DNA of 64,000 nucleotides from Sphingobacteriales bacterium TSM_CSS (GCA_002212985.1 NBMY01000086.1:26381-90380); one strand, 5' to 3'; shown: positions 25,369-34,503, counted from the first letter of the stretch. The notes: generated by a model not told the origin, from the sequence alone. Numbers and translations are program-made.

Positions 25369-25401
25369 CGTAAACAAACTGTTAAACAGAAACAGCAAAT
25401 A

Positions 25402-28400
25402 TTATTTTCCGGTTTTGTACTGGCATCTGTCGCCATAATAACCCTCATCGCAATCGCATTGACCGGTTTGGCGGTTACATCTGCCGTGTGCGCCGCAAAC
25501 AATACCGGCGCAGGGGTTGGGTACGGTTTGCTCTACACCGGTTTGCGGCGGGTTTTGGCAACGGTTTCCGGTGTAGCCGTCTTTGCATTCGCATTTACCG
25601 GTTTGGGGGTTGCAAGCGCCGTGTGCGCCGCAATAAATGTTGGCGCAAGGATTGACGGGCGGGCAATTGCGCACACATTTACCGGCTTTGTCAATATAGT
25701 AGGTTTGGTTGTTTACGGTTACTTTGGCAGTGCCGTTGGTAAATTCATTGGCTTGGTCGTAGTATTGACCCGGAAAAGCTGGGTTGCCGGTACGGTTAAG
25801 GTAAAACCATTTGCCTCCATTGTAAACCAGCAATAAGCCATCGGAAAAACGGTTGGCGACCTGTTCAAATTTATTGCTTTCGCGCAGGCTTCCAATAAGC
25901 CGACTTTCGGATTCTGTATTAGGATTTGTAATGTTACCGCTATTGCCTTGTTGTCCGGTTTCAATTGTTCGTTCATTGCGGTTGCGAACTTTCACTTGTA
26001 TGGGAGGGTTTTGCGGCTGTTCTGCCAGTTTTACCTTAAACGGTTTTGGTGATACCAACACCCACTGCGGCGGATATCGCAACTCCAGTTCTATGGTCTG
26101 CCCTGCCCGGAAATACTCTTTCGGGTATTCAAACCTGAAATATCCGTTTTCAAGGGTAACGGTTTCCATTGATTCGGTGTTAGATTTTTCGGCAATTCCT
26201 AAATCGGCAACTGCATTTCCGCTCACATCGGTAACAACACCGTATATATACAGGTAGTCGGCAGGGTTTGGCGGTTCTATGGGTACTACATTTTTATAAA
26301 TAGCTGTTTGATATAAGCGCAGTTGGTTGCTATCGGCGCTATGCAGCACAATGTATTGCCCGTTTGGCGAAAAAGACGCATCCAGCAATTGGTTATCGGG
26401 CTGGAAAGAAAAGCCACGGTCAAGAGATGCTGCACTCCAAAGGGATGGGGTGTACCCCAATAAGCCGATTAGCGTTTGAGCATCTGCCGAAAACCCGATG
26501 CTACCCGTAAACTGTTCTTTTAGCTCTGTCTGTTTTACCTTTTCAAAATTTCCCGATGTACGGTATAAAGTAAGCCTGCCGCTTTCGGTTGTTGCTGCCA
26601 AGAGTTTGCCATCGGGTGAAAAAGCAAGTGCGGTAAACGAATCGAAAGCGCCATCGGGGACAATTTCAGTTAATTTGATTTCCCTTTCTTCGATTTTCCA
26701 TAATTCAATTAGCTTGTTTCCCGAACGTATAAAGGCCAGCAAATTGCCCGATGGTGAGATGGCAAACGCATTTTGTTGTTCCGATACAGGGGTAAAGGCA
26801 AGTTTTGGATTGGGTTGTTGCGTGGCAAGGTTGTAAAACTGCAAGGTGCCGTTTTTAAAATTTGCGGCAATTTGTTGCCCATCGGGCGTAAATTGCAACT
26901 GGGTAACCGGGCCTTTATCATCAACTTTTATGAGTTCGTAGTCGCCCATGTACCAGCCTATAAAACCGCCTTCGCCGCCTACCGCTTTCAGGGCTGAATT
27001 GTATGAAAAGTCCATGCAAGTTATGTTTCCTATGCTGGCTTCAAAGGATTCTAAAAGGGTAAGAGATGGCAGGTGCCAAGTGCGGCAATGTCCTTGTTTG
27101 TGCCCGGTAAAAAGGTATTGTCCGCTCTTCGATATGGCATAAGCGGTTACGGACGGTGTTTCTGCGGGCAGCCGCCGTGGTGGAAAGTCGAACTCCAGCA
27201 TTTGTTTTTTACCCAATAAAACCGATAGATTAGGTGCAAAGCGTTGCAAGTAACCGGGGTTAGCGTTGTTTAAACTGTCGTAATAGGCCAGAGCAGGGTT
27301 GGTAAGTTGAGCTGTGTCGTTTTCCTGTAGCAGCATACCGGCATTGTTGAGCAACTGGTAACAAACCCCCAGGTTATGCCATACATTATACCGCAGTTCG
27401 GAAGTGTCCACTTCGGCAGCGGCTTGTTTAAAGGTTTTTATTGCCAGGGTATAATCATCGTTGCCATACATTTTTACAGCCTGTGCGTAGTGGGTAATAC
27501 CCAGATTATATTGTGCATAGTAGTTGTTGGGTTTAAGGTTAAGGGCGAGGGCAAAATTGGCTTCGGCCTTTTGCAGGTCATTTGCATAAAAGGCATCAAC
27601 GCCCTGGTTAACCAATACCGCCGACCGGTTTTCTGTTTCCGATTTTAGTAGATCGCCGTCGGTATAACCGGCCCATGCAAACAGCCCATACATCCATAAT
27701 AACAAACCCGGAATTGTAGCCGCTAAAATGCCGGCCGGCAAATCCATTTTTTGGGTTTGTTTGGTTATGGCAAGATACAGCATGTATATAGAAACAATTA
27801 CAAAAGCCGGTAACCCCAAAACCATTACCAACAGGGTAGCCGGTATATAATAAGGCAGTTGTTTAAGCCAAATTGAAAATGCACTGTTTATGCTTTTTTT
27901 CCACAGCGATTTATTGCGCAACTGACGGGCATACTCCTGTTCAACATCAGGAGCGGCCTCTTCTGAAGCAGGTTGCTGTCGCACAGTAAACCATTGTTTA
28001 AGTAATTCCAGAAGTTGCGGGTTTTCCATGCGGGGTTTTGCATCGGGCATTTTTTGCTGCTCATATTGCTCCTGCTGTTGGGTATTTCCCTTTACTTTAA
28101 GCCGCATTTGTTCTTTTTCCCTGCTCACAATTTCGGTTTCGGCAAATTGGAGGGCATTGCCTGCTTCGGTGAGTTGTTGCTGTAAAAACTGTTCTTTTTT
28201 TCGGCGGGCAAAAGAGTCTTCTTTCAGGTCAATACTGTCTAACAATTCTATGGCGGCTTTTCGGGCAACCAGTTCTGCTTGCGGCATTTGCCTTAGTTCA
28301 TCGAGCAGGTATTGCCTTACAGAAGGCGGCATATACGCCTGTTGCAGCCAAGGTAGCCTTGTGAGCAGCAGCAGGCTGTTGTGCGTAGCAGTTTGCCCCG

Positions 28401-30234
28401 ATATAATGCCGTTGTCTTTTAAAGCTTTGGCTATGGCCAAGGTTATTTCCCATGTAATGGGGTCAAAGCATACCAAAGCACAGAGCAGTGTATATAACCC
28501 TTCATCGGGATAGCCGTTTTGGTCGGGTATGGTGAGGTATTGTTTAAGGGCAGTCCAATCTACATCGGGGTTTTCGGCGCTGTGCACGGGCATTGGCGCG
28601 TGGCGCTGTGAGCGCATAAAACGGGTGTGAAGATTTTTAAAATCGGTAGCTTCATCAGACGAAAGCAGTTCTGCCAGTTGTGCCTGTCCCTGCAAATTGG
28701 CGGGCAGCACCACAAACACGTTGCTGAGTAACCGTTCGCGATACATCCAGTGTTCGGGTTCGGCGGGTGTTACCAATGCGCGGCGGTTCCAGGTTTCAAA
28801 GGCAGCAAGTACCCAGTCTTTCAGTTGCGGGCGCAGGGGGTTAAGGAGGTAGTCGCCATCATCTAATACCACTAAACGATGTTTTGGATACAGGCGCGCC
28901 AGTTCTTCTATAGCTATGCCATCGGGGTGGGCATTGTTCCAGCAAATACGCGGGTCTTGGCGGAAGAAGAATTTTTCGATGAGAACATTTTCGCGGGAAA
29001 GGGTATCAATCCAGTTTTCAAAAAAGCGTGCCCGATGATCGTTTCGGCAGGTATGGTCAATAAGGGCAAGGTATTCGGTTGACTGGCTTTGTTGGTCGTA
29101 ACAAAGGGTTACTATGCCACCCGCCTGTATGGTTTTGCGTATGGTTTGCACCATGTTGAGTTTTACCGCGTCACTGCTTTGCCGTTGTCGCATGGCATTG
29201 GCAACCTCGTACACCTCTTGCACAGCTTCAATATTGGCCTCCTGCGAAGGGAAAGAAATGTTGAACGGCGCTATATTGCCACCTTTGGCATTTTTAGCCT
29301 GTTGCCGGCGCAAATATTCCGAAAGTTGATTATCGGCTATTTGTTTTGCCATTGCCCTTAGTTGTGTGTACCAGTCAGATGCGAGAAGAAATAGGAGTAG
29401 CAATACCAGTGCTACGCCAAGAATGGAGAGAAATTTAATCCAGTTGAATTGATAGATTGTTAATTCATAATCGGGATGCGGAAACATTTGGGGCAGGGCA
29501 ATTTTTTGGTCAGATGCTGATATGGTAACATTGACTCGGTAAGTGCTATCGCAGTATTGCACTTCATCGGGGTAGAAGGCGGTTAGTGAAACCGGCAGCA
29601 CGCCCGAACGCATAAACACATGCGAAACGGTATCGGCATTGGTTTGTGCCGATTGTCCATCGCCAAAATTCCAAATAAAAGTAGTGTTTCGGCTGGTTGT
29701 TGTTTGGTTAAGAAAGGTAATTTGTTGCCCTGCTTGTATAGTATTGGTACTTGCCTTGAAATAAGCCGGCGGTTTTTGGTCGGGTACACAAGGCGCTTCG
29801 GGCAGAGGGCGGATAATTTCTTTTGGGGGTAGAATTTCTGTTTGGTCATTATTGGCCAGCCAAAAAGAGAACCCCGAAGCCAGCAGAAAGGCCGCAAGTA
29901 CAATTCCCAACAAAATGAACAAGAATTTTGGCCCGAGGCGCGACCGCTTAACCGGCACCGGCGGCAGGGGCAGTTCGGGCAAGATATCTGATGCCTTAAT
30001 TTGTTGAAGGTAATAATCAAACAATCGGTTAAATTTAACCTGTTCCGGCTCGCTGTTGGCAATAATGGGGCAAAGAATTTCTTTCAGGCCTTCGGGGTTA
30101 GCGCGGTATTTGTTGCCGGTTGCCAGTAAAATTTGTTCAATTCGCAACAGGGTATCCATGCTAATGGCAAACCCTTCTGCCTCAAGTTGTGAAAGCAGGG
30201 GTTGCAAAAATGGGTATGTGTGTTGAACTGCCAA
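25402..30234 (-). CDS. Giant membrane protein: PKD, vWA-like, TPR, WD40, WG and EGF-like modules
   Basis: 1610 residues. In order: an N-terminal helical domain (1-80); membrane helix about 104-126 after the basic KRSR; a PKD domain (about 155-240, FIWNFGDGQSAQ, VSHVFMRSG); membrane helix about 265-286; a cytoplasmic domain (about 365-520) with EYLALIDHTCRNDHRARFF and KHRLVVLDDGDYLLNP that looks like a vWA domain with a damaged metal site; a helical and charged coiled region (about 580-770); two more hydrophobic helices (about 793-823 and 833-856); TPRs (870-960); a WD40-like propeller (about 1025-1320, SPDGKLLAAT, SPNGQYIVLHS); a carboxypeptidase-regulatory-like Ig domain (about 1325-1410); a WG-like repeat (about 1440-1510); and two EGF-like domains with six Cys each (1530-1559, 1575-1604). 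It is last in an operon with a MoxR ATPase and a TIR protein. No Walker motif seen. Probably the membrane sensor/effector scaffold of that system. Confidence 0.85.
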   Translation of the reverse strand: MAVQHTYPFLQPLLSQLEAEGFAISMDTLLRIEQILLATGNKYRANPEGLKEILCPIIANSEPEQVKFNRLFDYYLQQIKASDILPELPLPPVPVKRSRLGPKFLFILLGIVLAAFLLASGFSFWLANNDQTEILPPKEIIRPLPEAPCVPDQKPPAYFKASTNTIQAGQQITFLNQTTTSRNTTFIWNFGDGQSAQTNADTVSHVFMRSGVLPVSLTAFYPDEVQYCDSTYRVNVTISASDQKIALPQMFPHPDYELTIYQFNWIKFLSILGVALVLLLLFLLASDWYTQLRAMAKQIADNQLSEYLRRQQAKNAKGGNIAPFNISFPSQEANIEAVQEVYEVANAMRQRQSSDAVKLNMVQTIRKTIQAGGIVTLCYDQQSQSTEYLALIDHTCRNDHRARFFENWIDTLSRENVLIEKFFFRQDPRICWNNAHPDGIAIEELARLYPKHRLVVLDDGDYLLNPLRPQLKDWVLAAFETWNRRALVTPAEPEHWMYRERLLSNVFVVLPANLQGQAQLAELLSSDEATDFKNLHTRFMRSQRHAPMPVHSAENPDVDWTALKQYLTIPDQNGYPDEGLYTLLCALVCFDPITWEITLAIAKALKDNGIISGQTATHNSLLLLTRLPWLQQAYMPPSVRQYLLDELRQMPQAELVARKAAIELLDSIDLKEDSFARRKKEQFLQQQLTEAGNALQFAETEIVSREKEQMRLKVKGNTQQQEQYEQQKMPDAKPRMENPQLLELLKQWFTVRQQPASEEAAPDVEQEYARQLRNKSLWKKSINSAFSIWLKQLPYYIPATLLVMVLGLPAFVIVSIYMLYLAITKQTQKMDLPAGILAATIPGLLLWMYGLFAWAGYTDGDLLKSETENRSAVLVNQGVDAFYANDLQKAEANFALALNLKPNNYYAQYNLGITHYAQAVKMYGNDDYTLAIKTFKQAAAEVDTSELRYNVWHNLGVCYQLLNNAGMLLQENDTAQLTNPALAYYDSLNNANPGYLQRFAPNLSVLLGKKQMLEFDFPPRRLPAETPSVTAYAISKSGQYLFTGHKQGHCRTWHLPSLTLLESFEASIGNITCMDFSYNSALKAVGGEGGFIGWYMGDYELIKVDDKGPVTQLQFTPDGQQIAANFKNGTLQFYNLATQQPNPKLAFTPVSEQQNAFAISPSGNLLAFIRSGNKLIELWKIEEREIKLTEIVPDGAFDSFTALAFSPDGKLLAATTESGRLTLYRTSGNFEKVKQTELKEQFTGSIGFSADAQTLIGLLGYTPSLWSAASLDRGFSFQPDNQLLDASFSPNGQYIVLHSADSNQLRLYQTAIYKNVVPIEPPNPADYLYIYGVVTDVSGNAVADLGIAEKSNTESMETVTLENGYFRFEYPKEYFRAGQTIELELRYPPQWVLVSPKPFKVKLAEQPQNPPIQVKVRNRNERTIETGQQGNSGNITNPNTESESRLIGSLRESNKFEQVANRFSDGLLLVYNGGKWFYLNRTGNPAFPGQYYDQANEFTNGTAKVTVNNQTYYIDKAGKCVRNCPPVNPCANIYCGAHGACNPQTGKCECKDGYTGNRCQNPPQTGVEQTVPNPCAGIVCGAHGRCNRQTGQCDCDEGYYGDRCQYKTGK

Positions 30235-30265
30235 TTTGGGTAATTAGGTGACAACCAAAAAAACG

Positions 30266-31222
30266 TTAACGTTGAGCAATCAAAATTTGCAGGTCATCAA
30301 AGGTTTTGGCAAGAATGGAGTAGCTGATACGCATAATTTTTTGCTGGTCGTCGGGCGATTTTTTGAGGAAATCGCGGTTTTCGAGCATTTTTACCCAGTT
30401 GAGCAGTTCGGCGGTGGCAGGTTTTTTCTTGGTTAAAATGCGGCGCACTTCCATGAAAATGTTTATCAAATCCATGCTGGCATAGGGCGAGCCGGCGCCA
30501 AGGTGACTTTGCAGGATAGAAAGCAGTTTGCTTTCATCGGGAAACGGAATGTGGTAAAACACGCAGCGCCGAAGGAAGGCATCGGGCAGGTTTTTTTCGG
30601 AGTTGCTGGTCATTATGACAATGATTTTATGGGAATCGTCTTTAACCAGTTCTGTGTTATTATCTTCCTTAATTTCAAAAGCAAACCGCTCAATTTCGTA
30701 TAAAATATCGTTGGGAAAATCGCGGGGCGCCTTGTCAATTTCGTCGAGGAGCACCACCGAGCCGCCGGTAAATGCGGTAAAAGCCGGGTCTTTAACGTAT
30801 TTGCGGTTATTGGCTGTGGCAGGCATGGTAAGGGCAATGGCTTTACCCAATGCCTGCAGCTCAATGTATTGGCTAACGGGCGGCAGCGCCTGTTGGGTTT
30901 GTTTGTTCAGCCCTGCATCGTAAAAATGCCTGATGGCATCGTATTGGTAAAACAAATCGGTAGAAGAGGAAGTGGTTTTGGTATGAAAAACCAGCGGGTT
31001 GGGCAAAAAAGCGGGGTTAATGCGGTTTAAATCGTAGGCTACTTTATAAGCCAGTTGGGTTTTACCAGTACCGGGTTCGCCGGTAATAAGCAGGGGCATT
31101 CCTAATTGTATGGCTACTTCTACGGCAGCCTGCAAAGCGGTGTCTAACTGGTACGCCTGGGGTTTGGGTTTGTTAAAGCCGGCTTCCTGTATCTGGTCGA
31201 GACGGAGGTTAATATCAGGCAT
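30266..31222 (-). CDS. MoxR-type AAA+ ATPase
   Basis: 318 residues. Walker A GEPGTGKT at 48-55, Walker B VVLLDE at 156-161 followed by IDKAPRDFPNDIL, sensor 1 IVIMTSNSEKNLPDAF, and an arginine finger in FLRRCVFYHIPFP. These place it with MoxR/RavA-type AAA+ ATPases, which remodel partner proteins and are normally paired with von Willebrand A (vWA) proteins. No separate vWA gene follows; the 1610-residue protein encoded 31 bp downstream carries a possible vWA-like domain and may fill that role. The TIR gene ends 29 bp upstream. All three are very likely one transcript. All ATPase motifs appear intact. Substrate inferred only from context. Confidence 0.92.
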   Translation of the reverse strand: MPDINLRLDQIQEAGFNKPKPQAYQLDTALQAAVEVAIQLGMPLLITGEPGTGKTQLAYKVAYDLNRINPAFLPNPLVFHTKTTSSSTDLFYQYDAIRHFYDAGLNKQTQQALPPVSQYIELQALGKAIALTMPATANNRKYVKDPAFTAFTGGSVVLLDEIDKAPRDFPNDILYEIERFAFEIKEDNNTELVKDDSHKIIVIMTSNSEKNLPDAFLRRCVFYHIPFPDESKLLSILQSHLGAGSPYASMDLINIFMEVRRILTKKKPATAELLNWVKMLENRDFLKKSPDDQQKIMRISYSILAKTFDDLQILIAQR

Positions 31223-31251
31223 TTGAGGCGATATTTAAATATTTGAAATGA

Positions 31252-32547
31252 TTAAATTTCTGAATTGTGCTGGCGTATAATTTCTTCTAATTTTTGTTCT
31301 ACTTCGCTCATATCAAATTCATCTTGCGCTCCAAAGTATTGATGGAGCAGGTGAAGCCGGTTGGCAACATCGGACTGGCGCAGCGTAGATTCGAGCCATA
31401 TTTCAATGTCAACCCGCGGCACTTTGTCGAGCGGTGAAAGCAACTGAGCGGTTATGTTTTTTTGTAAAAACTTTTCTTTAAGTGTTTTCAATTCGTTTTC
31501 AATTGATTGACGGTGTACTTCGCTGGCATAATCAATCATGAGGAAAAAGAAGAAAACTGGCATATCGGGTTGGTTGCAGTTGCAGAAATCGGTTACCAAC
31601 CATTCCAGAAACAAAGGTACCGAGGTATTCCAATGTTCGCTTTTCAGTTTTGCGCCCACACACACCACATCGTAGGTGCGTACACACAAGGCGTTGAGCA
31701 GGTGCAATATATTGCCGTTAAAAAATATTTCCTGGTCGGTACATTTCAGTTGGTCATACAAATCAGAAAGGAAATTGAGTTTAAAGACTTCAAGGTCGGC
31801 ATCGGGCACAAGCGAGATATAGACAAAGTTGGGTGAAATGTTTTTATTTCCGAAAATGGGGTTTCCGGGAATTTCGCGGTGGTAAAACCGTCTGCTCAAT
31901 CCTTCGGTAGATTGTTTTACCAACCCCCTGATGTAGTAATAATGTATTTTTTGATTGCGGTTTAACAGGGTAGCTTTTAAAAACTCGCCCTTTTGAACGG
32001 TTCGGTTGCAGGTATATTTGAGTTGCAGCAATTTTGGGTTATCTGTATCGTGGCCGGTTGGAGGCGGCGGTATGGATGCAAAGGGTTTATCTGGAGCAGG
32101 AATTAAACCGGAAATTTTTTGAAACAGCTTTTTGAGTTCTTCAATAACCTCGTTGTACAGTTGGTTGTCGGTTTTATCGCTCACAGGAATGTTATCGGCG
32201 GGCAGTATAGTAAGTTTGGCAAGTTCGGGTACGGCTTTCCAATCGCAGTTACCGGTTAATACCGGCACAATGCGTTCGCGTGGCAGGCGGTTAAGATTGC
32301 CGCTTATAAACAGGTATTCATCAGACAAAAGATAATCTATACTAATGAGCAAGAGCAATACTTGTGCAGATTGAATGGCTTTCACCATTTCGGCTTCCAT
32401 ATTGGAGCCAAGGGTAATTTCTCCCTTACTCCAAAGTTTTACAAACCCTTGGTTTTCAAGCAGTTTAAGTTGTTTGTAAATGGCGGTATAGTATTTCGCA
32501 TCTTCGGGCGAATAACTGATTACCAAATTTAACGGTTCGGGCGGCAT
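31252..32547 (-). CDS. TIR-domain protein with STAND-like second half
   Basis: 431 residues, cytosolic. Residues 5-145 are a TIR domain of the bacterial conflict-system kind: LVISYSPEDAKYYTAIYKQL, GFVKLWSKGEITLGSNME, VLLLLISIDYLLSD, RIVPVLTGNCDWKAVPELAKLTILP. The Glu that normally completes the NADase site on the helix after SDY is replaced by Ser82; Glu77 is near. Residues 170-431 (YTCNRTVQKGEFL, KIHYYYIRGLVKQSTEGLSRRF, YDVVCVGAKL) resemble inactive STAND-type (iSTAND) modules that recruit partners; no P-loop is visible. The gene heads the TIR-MoxR-giant protein operon (29-bp gap). It could be the NAD-consuming effector or, if the Glu loss is real, an adaptor. The second-half assignment is tentative. 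Confidence 0.82.
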   Translation of the reverse strand: MPPEPLNLVISYSPEDAKYYTAIYKQLKLLENQGFVKLWSKGEITLGSNMEAEMVKAIQSAQVLLLLISIDYLLSDEYLFISGNLNRLPRERIVPVLTGNCDWKAVPELAKLTILPADNIPVSDKTDNQLYNEVIEELKKLFQKISGLIPAPDKPFASIPPPPTGHDTDNPKLLQLKYTCNRTVQKGEFLKATLLNRNQKIHYYYIRGLVKQSTEGLSRRFYHREIPGNPIFGNKNISPNFVYISLVPDADLEVFKLNFLSDLYDQLKCTDQEIFFNGNILHLLNALCVRTYDVVCVGAKLKSEHWNTSVPLFLEWLVTDFCNCNQPDMPVFFFFLMIDYASEVHRQSIENELKTLKEKFLQKNITAQLLSPLDKVPRVDIEIWLESTLRQSDVANRLHLLHQYFGAQDEFDMSEVEQKLEEIIRQHNSEI

Positions 32548-32695
32548 AATCTACTGGCTGAATTACAAAATTGCTATCTTTTTTACAAAGTATGGCAAAT
32601 TAGGCAAAATTATTGGAAAATAAAGACAGTTTTATTCAGATTTACTAAAATTTACCTTTCTTTTGTGCCGTTTACTGCTCAAACTATGTCTGTTA

Positions 32696-34477
32696 ATGAA
32701 ACCTGTTGTTGCATTTTGTTTGTTGTTGCTGTTGGGACATAGCTTTACCGCTCATGCCCAGCAAACTACTATTGGTACCTTGCCGCCTGTCATTACCGAA
32801 TCATCGGGGCTGGAAAATTTTACCGGCAACGACTCCCTTCTTTGGTCGCACAACGACAGCGGCGGCCAGCCCGATGTATATCTGTTTAGCCTCAACGGGC
32901 AGTTGCTGCAAACCATACACGTAAGCAATTCTGCCAATGTAGATTGGGAAGACCTTGCGCAAGACTACGGGCAACATCTGTATATTGGCGATTTTGGCAA
33001 CAATGCAAACAACAGAACCGACCTGAAAATACTTAAAATTCCTTTGGAGGGTTTGCCCGATACCGTTGCTGCCGAAGTTATTGCTTACTATTATCCCGAC
33101 CAAACGGCTTTTCCGCCGGCCGGCAACAGTGGCCGCAATTTTGATATGGAAGCCTTTTTTTACCACAACGATACGCTTTACCTCTTTTCAAAAAATGTGT
33201 TTTCGCTCACCAATCCCGGCACCGGCTATACCAAAATGTATGCCTTGCCCGCCACGCCCGGAAACTATGCGGCCCAACTGCTCGACAGCCTTTCTACGTT
33301 TTTTCCGGTAACGGCCGCCGATATTTCGCCGTCGGGTAAGGCGGCAGTACTGTTGTGTTATACCCGCATGTATGTTTTGTACAATTTTTCGGGCAACCAA
33401 TTTTTAAACGGGCAGCACCGGTTATATAACATACAGCCCATTTTTCCGCCCAAACAAACCGAAGCAATAGCTTTTAAAGATTGTGCATCGGTATATATTA
33501 CCGCCGAAGATGGTGATTTGTTGGTATATGATTTTTCGGCAGATTTTCCTCCGCCCATAGTGCAAACCGGCAGCAGCCATGTTACCATTTGCGCCGGAGA
33601 TACTGCCCAACTGTTTGCATGGGGCGGCAACAGCTACGCCTGGCAACCACAAACGGGGTTAATATTGCCACAAACTGCTGCCCCGTTTGCACACCCGGCT
33701 CAAACTACGCTTTACACCTGCGCCGCCTTTAACGAAATTGGCTGTACCGATACTGCACAAGTGCTGGTAACGGTAGAAAATTGCCCCGATGCAACCCCCT
33801 TAACCTGCAAAATTTGGTTAGAAGGCGCTTACCAAACAGGTATGCCAACGATGAATACTTACCTCAACAGCGCCGGTTTGCTGCCGTTAACCCAGCCTTT
33901 TAACCGCCCGCCATGGAATTATAACGGACCCGAAGGTTTGAGCGCCCCTTTTGTTTTACCACCCGAAGCCGTAGATTGGGTACTGATTGAAGTGCGGAAC
34001 ACTACTTCGCAAACCGTGGTAAGCCGCCGCGCTGCCTTGTTGCTCAACAATGGCTTTGTGCAAGATGCCACCCAAATTTTGCAGGGAACCGCTAACCCGC
34101 AAACGCTGTTGTATGGGTTAAACAGCGGGCAAAATTATTATGTTGCCGTGCAAACCCGAAACCATTTAGCCGTAAACAGCTCCAATGCCCTACAACTTGC
34201 ACCCGGCACAATAGTAGATTTTACCTTGCCCCAAAATGTGCAAAGCGGCGAAAAAGCCCTTAAATTTTTGGGCGCTGCCTGGGCAGCCTGCGCCGGCGAC
34301 GGCAATATTGATGGCGTTATTTCGTTTGAAGATTTTAATAAATACATTACCGGCGCCGGCGCTTCGGGTATTTATTCCGATTTGGATTTTAATTACGACG
34401 GCATGGTAAATATTGCCGACTATCAGTTGTACCAAAACAACGTAAGCCGCATTGGCGTACCTGCAATAAGGCATTGA
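32696..34477 (+). CDS. Secreted beta-propeller-like protein with dockerin-like C-terminus
   Basis: 593 residues from the ATG at 32696, giving the signal peptide MKPVVAFCLLLLLGHSFTA ending AHAQ; an ATG at 32663 lies before it. The N-terminal 280 residues look like a propeller with repeated blade motifs (SGLENFTGNDSLLWSHNDSGG, LYIGDFGNNANNR, AADISPSGKAAVLLCYTRMYV). A Cys-containing Ig-like segment (VTICAGDTAQLFAWGGNSYAW) follows. From about residue 375 the protein shares the IWLEGAY ... AVDWVLIEVRN module and the double EF-hand/dockerin-like end (GDGNIDGVISFEDFN, DFNYDGMVNIADY) with the PhoD protein at 7443-9656. It is exported; function unknown. The propeller resembles esterase-like/phytase-like sequences only loosely. 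Confidence 0.8.
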   Translation: MKPVVAFCLLLLLGHSFTAHAQQTTIGTLPPVITESSGLENFTGNDSLLWSHNDSGGQPDVYLFSLNGQLLQTIHVSNSANVDWEDLAQDYGQHLYIGDFGNNANNRTDLKILKIPLEGLPDTVAAEVIAYYYPDQTAFPPAGNSGRNFDMEAFFYHNDTLYLFSKNVFSLTNPGTGYTKMYALPATPGNYAAQLLDSLSTFFPVTAADISPSGKAAVLLCYTRMYVLYNFSGNQFLNGQHRLYNIQPIFPPKQTEAIAFKDCASVYITAEDGDLLVYDFSADFPPPIVQTGSSHVTICAGDTAQLFAWGGNSYAWQPQTGLILPQTAAPFAHPAQTTLYTCAAFNEIGCTDTAQVLVTVENCPDATPLTCKIWLEGAYQTGMPTMNTYLNSAGLLPLTQPFNRPPWNYNGPEGLSAPFVLPPEAVDWVLIEVRNTTSQTVVSRRAALLLNNGFVQDATQILQGTANPQTLLYGLNSGQNYYVAVQTRNHLAVNSSNALQLAPGTIVDFTLPQNVQSGEKALKFLGAAWAACAGDGNIDGVISFEDFNKYITGAGASGIYSDLDFNYDGMVNIADYQLYQNNVSRIGVPAIRH

Positions 34478-34503
34478 AAATGTGATACAAAGATGTATTT
34501 TTG
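34474..34503 (+). promoter_or_regulatory. Bacteroidota-type promoter for mltG
   Basis: TTG at 34474-34476, a 19-base spacer, then TATTTTTG at 34496-34503, a full match to TTG-N19-TAnnTTTG. It overlaps the last codons of the preceding gene and lies about 60 bases before the mltG start at 34562. Confidence 0.6.

Noticed and set aside
25345..25836. Plus-strand open frame of 163 codons across the EGF-domain coding region
   Set aside because: It is antisense to the repetitive Cys/Gly codons of the EGF-like domains, has no homology pattern, and its composition is a shadow of the minus-strand gene.
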